A stretch of DNA of 25,330 nucleotides, taken from Chrysochromulina parva (Eukaryota; Haptophyta; Prymnesiales; Chrysochromulinaceae). Both the position numbers and the translations under genes were made by a program. The notes below the pieces were generated by a model that saw only the letters and a list, made by a program, of their open reading frames with translations, made no database searches and was not told where the DNA came from. Where the stretch lies: NCBI GenBank assembly GCA_002887195.1, contig PJAB01000491.1:1-25330 (forward strand), written 5' to 3'. Positions 11,515-19,352 of the stretch are shown one piece after another; position 1 is the first letter of the stretch, and every line of letters begins with the position of its first letter.

Positions 11515-12615
11515 CTAGGTCGCGGTGCCGCGGTCAACCGAGAGCGGCGCGTTGACCGCACCGCGCGGCGCAACCCCGCGCACGAGCACGTCGACGACGT
11601 TCTCGCACGCCGTCATGTCGATCTCGCGCCGGACGCTCACGACCGCGGACCCCAAATGCGGAGTGAAGAGCGTCCGCGCGCTATCTGCAAGCAGCGCGGC
11701 GGGGATGTCGCGCCGGCGGTCCGCGAGCGCCCAATCTTCAAGCTCAAACACATCCGCAGCGTAGCCGGCCAGCGCGCCGCTCGCGAGCGCGTCCGCAACG
11801 GCGCCCTCGTCGACGCAGCCGCCGCGGCCGACGTTGATGAGAAACGCACCGCGTTTGGCGCCCGCGAGCGCGGCCGCATCGACGAGGTGGCGCGTCGCGG
11901 GCATGAGCGGCGTCAGCGGAAACGCGTAGTCGGCCGCGCGCAAGACCGCGCGCGCATCGGCGACGCGCTCAAAGGCGGGTGGCGGGCGCGCGCCCGGCGC
12001 ACGGCCTGCGGGACACGCCCACGCTTCCGCTGCCGCTGCCGCCCACGCGGCCGCGCCGGCGTCCTCGTCGCACCACACGAAGCGCGCGACGCCAAAGCCG
12101 CGCAGCCGCTCGGCGAGCGCGCGGCCGACGGCGCCTAGGCCGATGATGCCAACGGTTGCGCCGTCGAGGCCCGCGCCGAATAACTCAGGTCGCCAGCCCG
12201 CGAAGCTGCCACTCCTCACGCGCGCGTCGCCCTCGGCCACGTGCCGCGCGAGGCTGGTGGCGAGCGAGACAGCGAGCTCCGCGGTGGGCGCCGTGAGCAG
12301 GTCCCCACAGCGGGAGAAGTATATGCCGCGCTCGGACATGGCCGCGATGTCGAAATTGTCGCCGCCGCGCAGCGCGCCCGAGACAATGCGGAGGAGCGGG
12401 CACGCGTCGAGGAAGGCGGCGTCGACGGTGTCGGGCATGAAGGCGATGAGCGCGGCCGCGCGCGCGGCGCGCTCGCGGATGGTCGCGAGCGGGAGCGGCG
12501 CGGAGGCCGCGTCGACTACGTCGGCCTCGAGGTTGGCCGCGGCGAGGATGGCGCGCGCGTCGGCGTGGATGGGGTGCGTGATGAAGACGTGGCCGGCTGA
12601 GTTGCGTGTACTCAT
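11515..12615 (-). CDS. ptxD: D-2-hydroxyacid dehydrogenase of the phosphite (phosphonate) dehydrogenase PtxD type
   Basis: A 366-residue NAD-dependent dehydrogenase. PtxD oxidises phosphite to phosphate with NAD+ in bacteria. PtxD-like signatures run the length of the protein: FITHPIHADA at 11-20, AFMPDTVDAAFLDACPLLR at 58-76, GDNFDI at 85-90, PTAELAVSLA at 110-119, GWRPELFGAGLDGATVGI at 140-157, the dinucleotide motif GLGAVG at 159-164 and an acidic DED at 183-185 that favours NAD over NADP. Positions corresponding to PtxD Arg237, Glu266 and His292 are Arg264, Glu293 (VFELEDWA) and His320 (FTPHLGSAV). The position of PtxD Lys76 is Arg83 and that of Tyr139 is Phe146. An Ala/Pro-rich insert at about 186-215 is absent from bacterial PtxD. 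There is no signal or transit peptide, so a cytosolic enzyme is likely. No phosphite transporter gene is nearby. The family is certain; phosphite as substrate is inferred. Confidence 0.8.
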   Translation of the reverse strand: MSTRNSAGHVFITHPIHADARAILAAANLEADVVDAASAPLPLATIRERAARAAALIAFMPDTVDAAFLDACPLLRIVSGALRGGDNFDIAAMSERGIYFSRCGDLLTAPTAELAVSLATSLARHVAEGDARVRSGSFAGWRPELFGAGLDGATVGIIGLGAVGRALAERLRGFGVARFVWCDEDAGAAAWAAAAAEAWACPAGRAPGARPPPAFERVADARAVLRAADYAFPLTPLMPATRHLVDAAALAGAKRGAFLINVGRGGCVDEGAVADALASGALAGYAADVFELEDWALADRRRDIPAALLADSARTLFTPHLGSAVVSVRREIDMTACENVVDVLVRGVAPRGAVNAPLSVDRGTAT

Positions 12616-13258
12616 TCCAGCTCGGAACTGCCCTTTTCGGATGCCGACGTGCTGTCTGTGCTGGAGCTCGCGGTCGGCGATGGCTCGCTCTTGAAAAAAT
12701 CCACACGATACTCGGCACCGACCTCCTGGAGAAAGGTGCCAGGAGAATGGGCACCGACGGCGAACTTGGAACTTGTTTGCGGAATTTCAAAATGCCCATT
12801 TCGATCGGTTCAAAAACAGGGAGTCGGGAAACACACTATCGATCGGTACACCTTTCATGGCTCATCGGGTTATTCTCCGCCCTTGATTCTCCGCGGTTCC
12901 GGCCAGCGTACGCCGTACCTCTTCAAATAATTAACGATAGATAGGTCGATAAGACGAGTCGTTCAGATGCGGCGTATGGACGTGAAACTTTTCAAGGTGT
13001 CGGTGAGAATGATGCGGTGAGATTGACGCGCGGATAGTTACGCGCACGAAGAGCGGGCGCGAGAGGGGTTGTATTGCCTTGCGGCCGCGCAGGGGCACGC
13101 TGTTGGCACGCTGGTACGCACATTGGGCTCGGGCCTCGCTACCATAATCGCTACCATGCTTATTTCCACCCTGTATGCCACAACGTGTTCCGCCTCTACA
13201 AGAGCTGCTGGATCAAAGGCATAAGCGGCGACGCGAGTCAAAACCTGGGAAGCAACGG
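12616..13258. other. 643-bp intergenic region upstream of the dehydrogenase gene
   Basis: This lies between the start of the dehydrogenase gene and the stop of the sulfotransferase gene, both minus strand, so it should contain the dehydrogenase promoter. It is less GC-rich than the genes and has an AT-rich patch at about 12924-12950. A cgatcggt octamer occurs twice (about 12802 and 12841). Plus-strand frames up to 112 codons exist but look like no known protein. Confidence 0.4.
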
Positions 13259-14302
13259 TCAGTGCGTCTTTTCCCAAGCGCCGCTGCCTCCGGCTCCGCC
13301 GTCGTGATGGTGCTTAGCGACATCGCGCGCCGGCGCGACGGACGACGGCGGCCGCCCGCCTACGCACGGCGGCTCGGCAAATGTGCCCGCCCTCTCGTCC
13401 CACGTCCATCGCAGGGCGCGTCCCGAGCGCAGCTCCTCCCACAAGCACTCGACCGAGGCGGGCAGCTTGGTGTGTATCGCTTGCAAGCGATGATGGTACA
13501 TCGAGGGCTGGATGAGGCGTTGCAAGGCTTCAAATGGCGGCGGACCCTCGGGCAGGCCACTGATCCCCGCGCAGCGCAGAAACTCGACGAGATCCACCAG
13601 CTGCTGATATCTCGCGCCAGGCCAGGCGCCGCCCGCAGCCTTCGTTGTGGCTGCTGTAGCATTTCCGAGTACCCATCGATCGTAGGCGACGAGCATTGTC
13701 GGGCAGCGGAGCGAGTGCGCCGTGGCGAGCGCGGCGAGCAAATAATTCTGCCATAGAATCATGCGATCCGTCATGGACATTCTAGATGAGGCTGCCACCT
13801 CGGAAGGGTGCCGGAAGGGCACGATGCATGCTAGCGGTCCTGAAAAGTGCGGGCTCCACAATGGAAGCGTGCGTGCGAATCGTACGTCTTTGAGAACCCA
13901 TGCCGCGCCTCGCGCGTGCTTGTCCATGTCCGCGACGATCGACGCTGCTCGGCCCCTGAAGTATGGAGACGCATTTTTCCAAGAGACTGCACGTGGCGAT
14001 TCGGCAAAGCCATGCGGGAAGATGTACCATCGCTCGCCCGCCCTGCGTATGGCTTCATAATTGAGCGCCACGACATCCGAACGCTCGTAGTATCCACGTT
14101 GGTTGGCACCGTCTGCCGGATATTCTGCACCGCCTCCTCGCCACAGCTCTGGTCGCCCGTTGCCCAGCACCGACGCGACAATCGACGTTGTTAGAGAAGA
14201 GCCTGAGCGGGACATGCCCATAATGATGACCTCACCAGCCGTGCCGCGGTGCTGCTGCGACTGATGTGATGATGACGCGGGCTCACATAGGAATCCTACC
14301 AT
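13259..14302 (-). CDS. Sulfotransferase family protein (PAPS-dependent)
   Basis: A 347-residue protein with the two PAPS-binding signatures of the P-loop sulfotransferases, which move sulfate from PAPS to carbohydrate or other hydroxyl groups. The 5'-phosphosulfate loop is IIMGMSRSGSSLTTSIV at about 26-42, equivalent to the usual GxxRSGTS. The 3'-phosphate region is VPFRHPSEVAASSR at 161-174, and VLKDVRFARTLPLW at 136-149 resembles the family's KDPR...LPLW segment. I see no clear transmembrane segment. The start is the first Met; Met28 or Met30 would also keep the P-loop, though shortened. Substrate is unknown. The neighbouring glycosyltransferase-like gene makes a glycan substrate plausible but does not establish it. 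Confidence 0.82.
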   Translation of the reverse strand: MVGFLCEPASSSHQSQQHRGTAGEVIIMGMSRSGSSLTTSIVASVLGNGRPELWRGGGAEYPADGANQRGYYERSDVVALNYEAIRRAGERWYIFPHGFAESPRAVSWKNASPYFRGRAASIVADMDKHARGAAWVLKDVRFARTLPLWSPHFSGPLACIVPFRHPSEVAASSRMSMTDRMILWQNYLLAALATAHSLRCPTMLVAYDRWVLGNATAATTKAAGGAWPGARYQQLVDLVEFLRCAGISGLPEGPPPFEALQRLIQPSMYHHRLQAIHTKLPASVECLWEELRSGRALRWTWDERAGTFAEPPCVGGRPPSSVAPARDVAKHHHDGGAGGSGAWEKTH

Positions 14303-14480
14303 TTAGTGTTCGAAGCTGCATGGAACAAAACATGAGGAATCCAAATTCCTCAACTACCGGTAAAAAGACACCGGGGGGAGCCGGGACACACACGGGACAC
14401 TCAACTACCGGTACCGGTACACAGCTGTGAGCGTGAACTGTGAGGCTCGAATATGGCCGCGCGTTCCCGCTGTCACTGGG
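14303..14480. promoter_or_regulatory. Upstream region of the sulfotransferase gene with a repeated 13-mer
   Basis: The gap between two minus-strand genes holds two direct copies of tcaactaccggta (14350-14362 and 14401-14413), 51 bp apart. The second copy continues into ccggtac, giving the palindrome taccggtaccggta. It could be a promoter element for the sulfotransferase gene or a chance duplication. Confidence 0.35.
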
Positions 14481-16787
14481 CTAGACCGCGGCACCGGCAA
14501 GTCGGCTCGCGTACGCTTCCTCAAGTCCGGCGAGCATCTCTTCGAGCGCGGCGTGGCTTTGGTAGTTGTAGGCCTTGTGCAGCCCGACTGGCCGACTGGA
14601 GCGCAGGCGTTCGACGGCAAACTGCTTGGCCACATCAGCTGGCGCCACCCGGTGGGCCATTTGCTGAAGGATCTCGATGAAGAACGCGTCTTCGAATTGT
14701 CCTCGCTGCCAGCACGCGCGGTCAAGGCACGCGATCGCGTGTGAGCGACGCCGAAGCGAGAGCCCGCCATTACCGCCGACGGCAGCGAGCCACGGCTTGC
14801 CGCGCACCCAGCCGTCGTCGGGGTCGAAGGGCGCACCGACGTAGTCGTATGCATCCACGAAACGCTCGAGGCTGGGGCCTAGCAGCAGAGCATCCTCCTG
14901 GAAGATGAGGACGACCTCTGCCCCCACGCGCGACCAGAACCAATGCGAGCAGAGCAGCTGCGAGTACTCTTGCGACGACCGCAAGTTGTCCACGCCAAGG
15001 TTGACACAGGCCACGCGCGCCCACTCCACCGCCGAGAAGTGGCGGGAAAGCGGCTCGAGGTTGGTCGTGCCGTGGAAGAGCTGAATCGCCCACGCGCAGC
15101 TCCCGCTCCCGTGGAGCAGACAGCCTACGTTACGGATAACGTCGGCCGTGCGCTGCACCATCTCGGGAGCAGCGCGCGGTTCGACGATGACAGCCACGCG
15201 CTCAGCACCCTCGAGGACCGCCGGCGCAAAGGGCAGCCGGCGCAAGAGGGGGCGCGTGCGTGATAGGAAGCCCTCGTAGGTCTCGAGAGAGGTGGGCTCG
15301 GCCCCCAGCCGCGAGAGGGCGTGGAGCGTCGCCACCTCTGGGTGAAAGTCGAGCACCTTGCTGCGCAGCTCGGGGGCGAGCTTTGTGGCCATCAGCTGCA
15401 GTACTGCGTCGCTCCGCGCGGCCGCGGCCGCCGGCTGGGCGAAGCCGAGCTCGGAGACATCGTTGAGAGATGCGGGCGTCCCACCCTCGCTGCTCTGGGA
15501 CAGCAGCGCAGCCAATGATGGATCAGGAGCAGGTACCGAGGCAGGCGCCGGGGCAGACGGCGGCGGTGGCGGTAGCGGTAGCGGCGATATTATCGGTGGC
15601 CATTGGGACGATGTCGGCGTTCGCTGTGACGCTCCGCCCACCGAGGCAGTGCTCGTTGGCGCTCTGGATGGATTGCTTAAGCAAGGTCCACTTACGTATG
15701 CATGGTCCACTGGCTTGCCGAGCGCCTGCCGTGCAGCCACGAGGCTCGAGGGGGCGGCTTCGACCGGTGGCAGCAAGAGCAGCCGCGCCTTGCAGCAGAT
15801 CCATCGCAGAGCAAAATGGCGCTCGAGCACGGACTCGTCCGATCGCCCCTCAAGCACAGCCGGAGAGCTCGGCACATCCCGATCTACGAGCGCTCGCACG
15901 AGTGGTGGAGCGTCTCCGAACGCGCGGAGAGCTCTAGCCAGCCCTTCGGCCTGCACTTCTATCGGGGCCGGCGATGTTTCTGAGCTTGTGCAGGCAGGCC
16001 GCCGCACGGCCGCCTCGGGCACGACCAGGATGCTTGTTGCCGGCGAGGGCGATGCTTGGCCTGCGAGCAACGCATTCGCTGACGACGCGACGGCAGCCGC
16101 AGTGGAGGCCGTCGCCCCTTGGGGCCAGACGACGATAAGTGTGTGTTCCTCGGCATGTGCAATAGCCTCTGTCTCTGTAGCCAGCGCCTCGTGAGACAAT
16201 GATCGCCTCACGAGGCGGCCTGCGAGGGCTTGCACGGCGAGAGACGGCGTGGCCAGCGCTCTGTCAAGCGTGCTCCTCTGATCGACGCTCAGTACGGTGG
16301 CGGATGCGGAAAGCGTGTGGGTGCCTCGCAGTGCTGGCAATACGAGCATGCCTGGCCTCGTTTCTCCAAAACATGCTGCGCACTCGGCCCGCGTTCGTAG
16401 CGGTTGCGCAAGGTTGGTCAGCGAAGCTGCAGGCATCTCAAAAGGCAGACTCAAGCCTATGGTCGTGAGGTAATCGACGAGACGCTGCTGCACCTCACCA
16501 GCATCCTCGGAATCGTCGGCAACGTGTGAACAAACACGAATGACGCGCAAACCGTCACGAGCTAGGCTCGTAGACCTTGATCGTGCCTCAGCCTCTGTGA
16601 GAACTTGTACGAGTGAAGCCAGCGCGTAGTCCATATGGTGCGACCACGCAAAAGGCAACCACGCACCAGATGGACTACGCCAGCGCGGCAATACCAGCGC
16701 CAGGCCGAGTGCACGCGCAATACCGACAGCACTTCGCACGCACGCGATGAAGTCCGTGTCGGCAGACGGCGTGACTAGGAGCGCCAT
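14481..16787 (-). CDS. Two-domain glycosyltransferase-like protein: possible O-fucosyltransferase-like half + DUF5672
   Basis: A 768-residue protein. The C-terminal part (about 530-745) matches DUF5672, a putative glycosyltransferase domain: RVAVIVEPRAAPEMV, the acidic FQEDALLLG, YDYVGAPFDPDDGWV, VGGNGGLSLRRRS and QFEDAFFIEIL are recognisable. The N-terminal part (about 1-360) begins like GDP-fucose O-fucosyltransferase folds, with SAVGIARALGLALVLPRW at about 19-36, but the rest is not recognised, so this assignment is weak. A Ser/Thr/Pro-rich linker at about 365-431 joins the halves and coincides with a candidate in-frame intron (15495-15695) having a GTAAGT donor. If spliced out, the protein would be 701 residues. 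No signal peptide or membrane anchor is evident. A 20-bp element shared with the LRR-ShKT gene lies 38 bp upstream of the start codon. Confidence 0.75.
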   Translation of the reverse strand: MALLVTPSADTDFIACVRSAVGIARALGLALVLPRWRSPSGAWLPFAWSHHMDYALASLVQVLTEAEARSRSTSLARDGLRVIRVCSHVADDSEDAGEVQQRLVDYLTTIGLSLPFEMPAASLTNLAQPLRTRAECAACFGETRPGMLVLPALRGTHTLSASATVLSVDQRSTLDRALATPSLAVQALAGRLVRRSLSHEALATETEAIAHAEEHTLIVVWPQGATASTAAAVASSANALLAGQASPSPATSILVVPEAAVRRPACTSSETSPAPIEVQAEGLARALRAFGDAPPLVRALVDRDVPSSPAVLEGRSDESVLERHFALRWICCKARLLLLPPVEAAPSSLVAARQALGKPVDHAYVSGPCLSNPSRAPTSTASVGGASQRTPTSSQWPPIISPLPLPPPPPSAPAPASVPAPDPSLAALLSQSSEGGTPASLNDVSELGFAQPAAAAARSDAVLQLMATKLAPELRSKVLDFHPEVATLHALSRLGAEPTSLETYEGFLSRTRPLLRRLPFAPAVLEGAERVAVIVEPRAAPEMVQRTADVIRNVGCLLHGSGSCAWAIQLFHGTTNLEPLSRHFSAVEWARVACVNLGVDNLRSSQEYSQLLCSHWFWSRVGAEVVLIFQEDALLLGPSLERFVDAYDYVGAPFDPDDGWVRGKPWLAAVGGNGGLSLRRRSHAIACLDRACWQRGQFEDAFFIEILQQMAHRVAPADVAKQFAVERLRSSRPVGLHKAYNYQSHAALEEMLAGLEEAYASRLAGAAV
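15495..15695 (-). other. Candidate in-frame intron (exitron-like) in the DUF5672 gene
   Basis: On the minus strand the sequence reads GTAAGTGG at 15695 downward, a consensus 5' splice site. A pyrimidine-rich stretch follows and ends in ctgctgtcccag at 15495. The segment is 201 nt, lies between codons (phase 0 at both ends) and contains no stop. It encodes only the low-complexity linker VSGPC...ALLSQ between two domains. Other acceptors nearby are possible, and the segment could simply be coding. Confidence 0.45.
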
Positions 16788-16824
16788 AGAAAGCGTGAAA
16801 GTGTGTTCACAGCTCTAAAATACC

Positions 16825-16844
16825 CGTGTGAACGTTAACACGAC
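16825..16844 (-). promoter_or_regulatory. Shared near-palindromic 20-mer upstream of the DUF5672 gene
   Basis: The sequence cgtgtgaacgttaacacgac is found here and again, identically, at 21821-21840. Its 16-bp core gtgtgaacgttaacac is a palindrome except for one base pair of the half-sites. It ends 38 bp before the start codon at 16787. Downstream of each copy (on the plus strand) a further gttactgcc is also shared. The position suggests a promoter element or initiator region of the minus-strand gene. Confidence 0.6.
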
Positions 16845-16909
16845 ACACGCGCCTACTGGGGCTACGACACTGTTACTGCCCATGTGTCCCGTCGGTGCCC
16901 GTGTGCAGC

Positions 16910-19165
16910 TCAGAAGTCATCCTCGAGCAGCTTCTCGAGTTCAACATCGTCGTCATCGCTTTCGGATGCAGGCTCAGTGGTGCACTCGCCACTCTCATTG
17001 GCACCGGCAGCTTCGACTGCTGCCCCGTCGATGGCCTCTGCTGCTGCTGCCCGTCTGATGGCTTCGGATGCTGCTAGGTCGGTGGCTGCACGCTCACGCG
17101 GACGATCGAGGTCACCATCGAGGTCAAAGGTGCGGTCAAAGGCGATCTCCGTCGCGAAGCCTATGGAGGGAGCGAGGTTGATGGTGGCATGACCCCAGAG
17201 CGAGGGGACGAGTAACACGTCACCCGCCTGCTGATCGCACGTGAGCGGCTCGCCGACAGCGCGAGCGGCGCCATCGAGGGCAAGTTGGATGTGGCGCTGC
17301 GCGTACGCTGCGCCCTCAGGCGGCCAGAGCAACCAGCGCTTGTGCCCTCGGATGAGCCAATTCCACGCCGACTCGTGCCAGTGATGCTGCGCGCCCGCGC
17401 CCGCGCCCCCAACGTAGAACTGTATCGAACGTGAGCGGAGCAGACGCGAGTTGTCGGATGCGTCCTCTATGAACGGCGGACGCTCCCATTCCTCGAGTAA
17501 GCGCCGATGCTCCGCATTAGCAGCCTTGTCGGTGGCGCCCACGAGCTCGATGTCGCCGCGGAGCGTGCGACCATCGGTGCTGCTGGGAGTCACGTTGCGC
17601 CCCACGAAGTGCCACCCGTTGAGTGCCATGAACACCGACTTCGGGGGCTCCTCTGTCGTCACCGACGGCAGCCGAGCAGCGTCGCGTCGCTTGGCCGCCT
17701 TTGGTGGCTTAGAGCGGCTTGTGGGCGACTTCGTCGCACTTGGCGCCTCGCCTTCATCACGATCGGTACCGGCGTCGACGCCGGCTGTGCCACCGCCACA
17801 GCGGAAGATAGATGAGGGTCCCGTGACCTCGAGCATCTCGCGTAGGCTCGTTCGGTTAGGCGTGACCATGACCACGCTCGCCGAACCCTCCGCGTAAGGG
17901 TAGACCTCAAGCCGTAACGACAGGTTACCCAGCCGCTCCTGCAGAGCGTCGCGTGCCCAGCCCGCGCGCCAGTGGCGAGGCATCTGCGTGCCCCGCACGA
18001 GCACGGGCGTGCCCAGCCCAATCCAGTCGCTCACTATGTCCTGCGTCGTGAGCTCCGATGCATCCAAAATAGGCAAGTCGCATCCCGTTTTGGACTGCAG
18101 TAGACCCCCCGCATGGTCGGCTGTCTTGGCGACCGTCGCGGAGGATGACGCGCAGTCCTCGGGCTCCCACCCGCTGCCGCTGCTACGGGTGCTCTTGCTA
18201 GCAGCTCGAGACGAGACGGAGCGCCGACGCCGTCGTGTCTTCTCGCAGCGCCACTTGCGAGACTTGAGGCTCTCGATGGGCGCAGAGGCGACCTTACGGC
18301 TCTGCAGCGCACGCAGCATAGCAGCGCAGTGAGCGACGTTGGCGCCCGAGTTGCTCAAGGCCACGTCCTCAGGCGAGCGCCCCCTGCCGTCGAGCCACTC
18401 CTCGGCCCAGATCGGTTCGAGGCCTGCAGCTGCTGGCGCACGTGACGATGCTGGCAGCGCCGCCGCGAGCATCGCGGCGGCTGAGACGGAACCGTGACTA
18501 GCCGCTAGGTGCAAAGGTGTCTGCCCGAGGATGTTGCGTGCCGTCATGTTCGCGCCGAGCGCGAGGAGTGGCTGCACGAGCTGCGGCGCGCCAAAGGCCG
18601 CGACAAAATGTAGCGCAGACCACTTGAACTTGGTGTACTCGTTCACACGGGCGCCCCGGCGAGCCAGCTGCTCGATGAGGCCGTGGTGGGTGATGCACTG
18701 GGCCATTGCCGTGCGCACGTCCGCCCGTGTCACGACCCCTGTGTCGCGCGCACGCTCGACGATCGTCGCCATCGAGGGGTCGAGCGCCATCGCGCAGCTG
18801 GCGAAGAGTTCGCGGCTGTGGCCCATCATGGTGCTGCCGGTCATGCTGCCGTCAAGGGCTGAGCCTCGCGAGCTTGACGCGGCCTGCAGGATCCAACGCG
18901 ACAAGCTCACGCCCCAGCCCTCAAGCTCGTGGGCGACGTGCAGCAGGCTACGAATAACGATTCCCGCGCTGGCGCGCTCCTCTGTGAGGGTGTCGTCCCA
19001 TTGCAGAAAACTCTTGCGAGCTCGCTCGTTTGCCAGCCTGAGCAGTTCCTCAAAGTTGCCGGCGTAGAGAGCAATATCAGTAGGCTCGCGAACTTTGGCT
19101 AAGACCTTTATGCTGCCGTTCTTGAACCTGCGTGGACCACGTCGCCTAATGGATTGTTGGCCCAT
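16910..19165 (-). CDS. Ankyrin-repeat + JmjC/cupin-8 domain protein (Fe(II)/2-oxoglutarate oxygenase)
   Basis: A 751-residue protein. Ankyrin repeats lie at about 150-285 (KWSALHFVAAFGAPQLVQPLL, then GQTPLHLAASHGSVSAAAML). A basic stretch KTRRRRRSVSSR at about 309-320 could be a nuclear localisation signal. The JmjC/cupin-8 domain spans about 363-680, from LPILDASELTTQDIVSDWIG through VPSLWGHATINLAPSIGFATE. The likely metal ligands are in HHWHESAWN (594-602, a HxHxE/D-type motif) and His659 in LWGHATINL; GHKRWLLWPPEG follows the first motif as in JMJD6-like proteins. An insert rich in Ser/Lys/Ala (about 460-508) interrupts the domain. The C-terminal tail is acidic (SDDDDVELEKLLEDDF). Such enzymes hydroxylate protein side chains or demethylate lysine; the substrate here is unknown, and the ankyrins probably bind the target. 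The start is the first Met, 187 bp from the next gene. Confidence 0.82.
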   Translation of the reverse strand: MGQQSIRRRGPRRFKNGSIKVLAKVREPTDIALYAGNFEELLRLANERARKSFLQWDDTLTEERASAGIVIRSLLHVAHELEGWGVSLSRWILQAASSSRGSALDGSMTGSTMMGHSRELFASCAMALDPSMATIVERARDTGVVTRADVRTAMAQCITHHGLIEQLARRGARVNEYTKFKWSALHFVAAFGAPQLVQPLLALGANMTARNILGQTPLHLAASHGSVSAAAMLAAALPASSRAPAAAGLEPIWAEEWLDGRGRSPEDVALSNSGANVAHCAAMLRALQSRKVASAPIESLKSRKWRCEKTRRRRRSVSSRAASKSTRSSGSGWEPEDCASSSATVAKTADHAGGLLQSKTGCDLPILDASELTTQDIVSDWIGLGTPVLVRGTQMPRHWRAGWARDALQERLGNLSLRLEVYPYAEGSASVVMVTPNRTSLREMLEVTGPSSIFRCGGGTAGVDAGTDRDEGEAPSATKSPTSRSKPPKAAKRRDAARLPSVTTEEPPKSVFMALNGWHFVGRNVTPSSTDGRTLRGDIELVGATDKAANAEHRRLLEEWERPPFIEDASDNSRLLRSRSIQFYVGGAGAGAQHHWHESAWNWLIRGHKRWLLWPPEGAAYAQRHIQLALDGAARAVGEPLTCDQQAGDVLLVPSLWGHATINLAPSIGFATEIAFDRTFDLDGDLDRPRERAATDLAASEAIRRAAAAEAIDGAAVEAAGANESGECTTEPASESDDDDVELEKLLEDDF

Positions 19166-19352
19166 GCAGGCGGGCTACACTCGCGCGAGTGCGCTCGTCA
19201 TGTGACGTGAATGTCGTGTTTGCAGCTCCGAGAAGCGTCGTCTCGGTCTTTTCTCTTCCCACAGCGGTGGCGCGGCACACAAGCACCAATTACCCCATGG
19301 GAACGAATGAACATCTCTATTCAACCAGTTGCTGCTCGGCTATTTGGTGAGC

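Noticed and set aside
12012..12070. Possible short intron in the Ala-rich insert of the PtxD-like gene (tgtcccgcag resembles an acceptor)
   Set aside because: The only nearby upstream GT gives a segment of about 40 nt, too short to be convincing, and the donor is poor.
12606..12944. Overlapping plus-strand frames of 112 and 93 codons in the dehydrogenase upstream region
   Set aside because: No recognisable domain, two competing frames in the same place, and the region is expected to be a promoter.
15358..16194. 278-codon plus-strand frame over the DUF5672 gene
   Set aside because: Ser/Gly/Ala-rich with no domain, antisense to a gene with conserved motifs.
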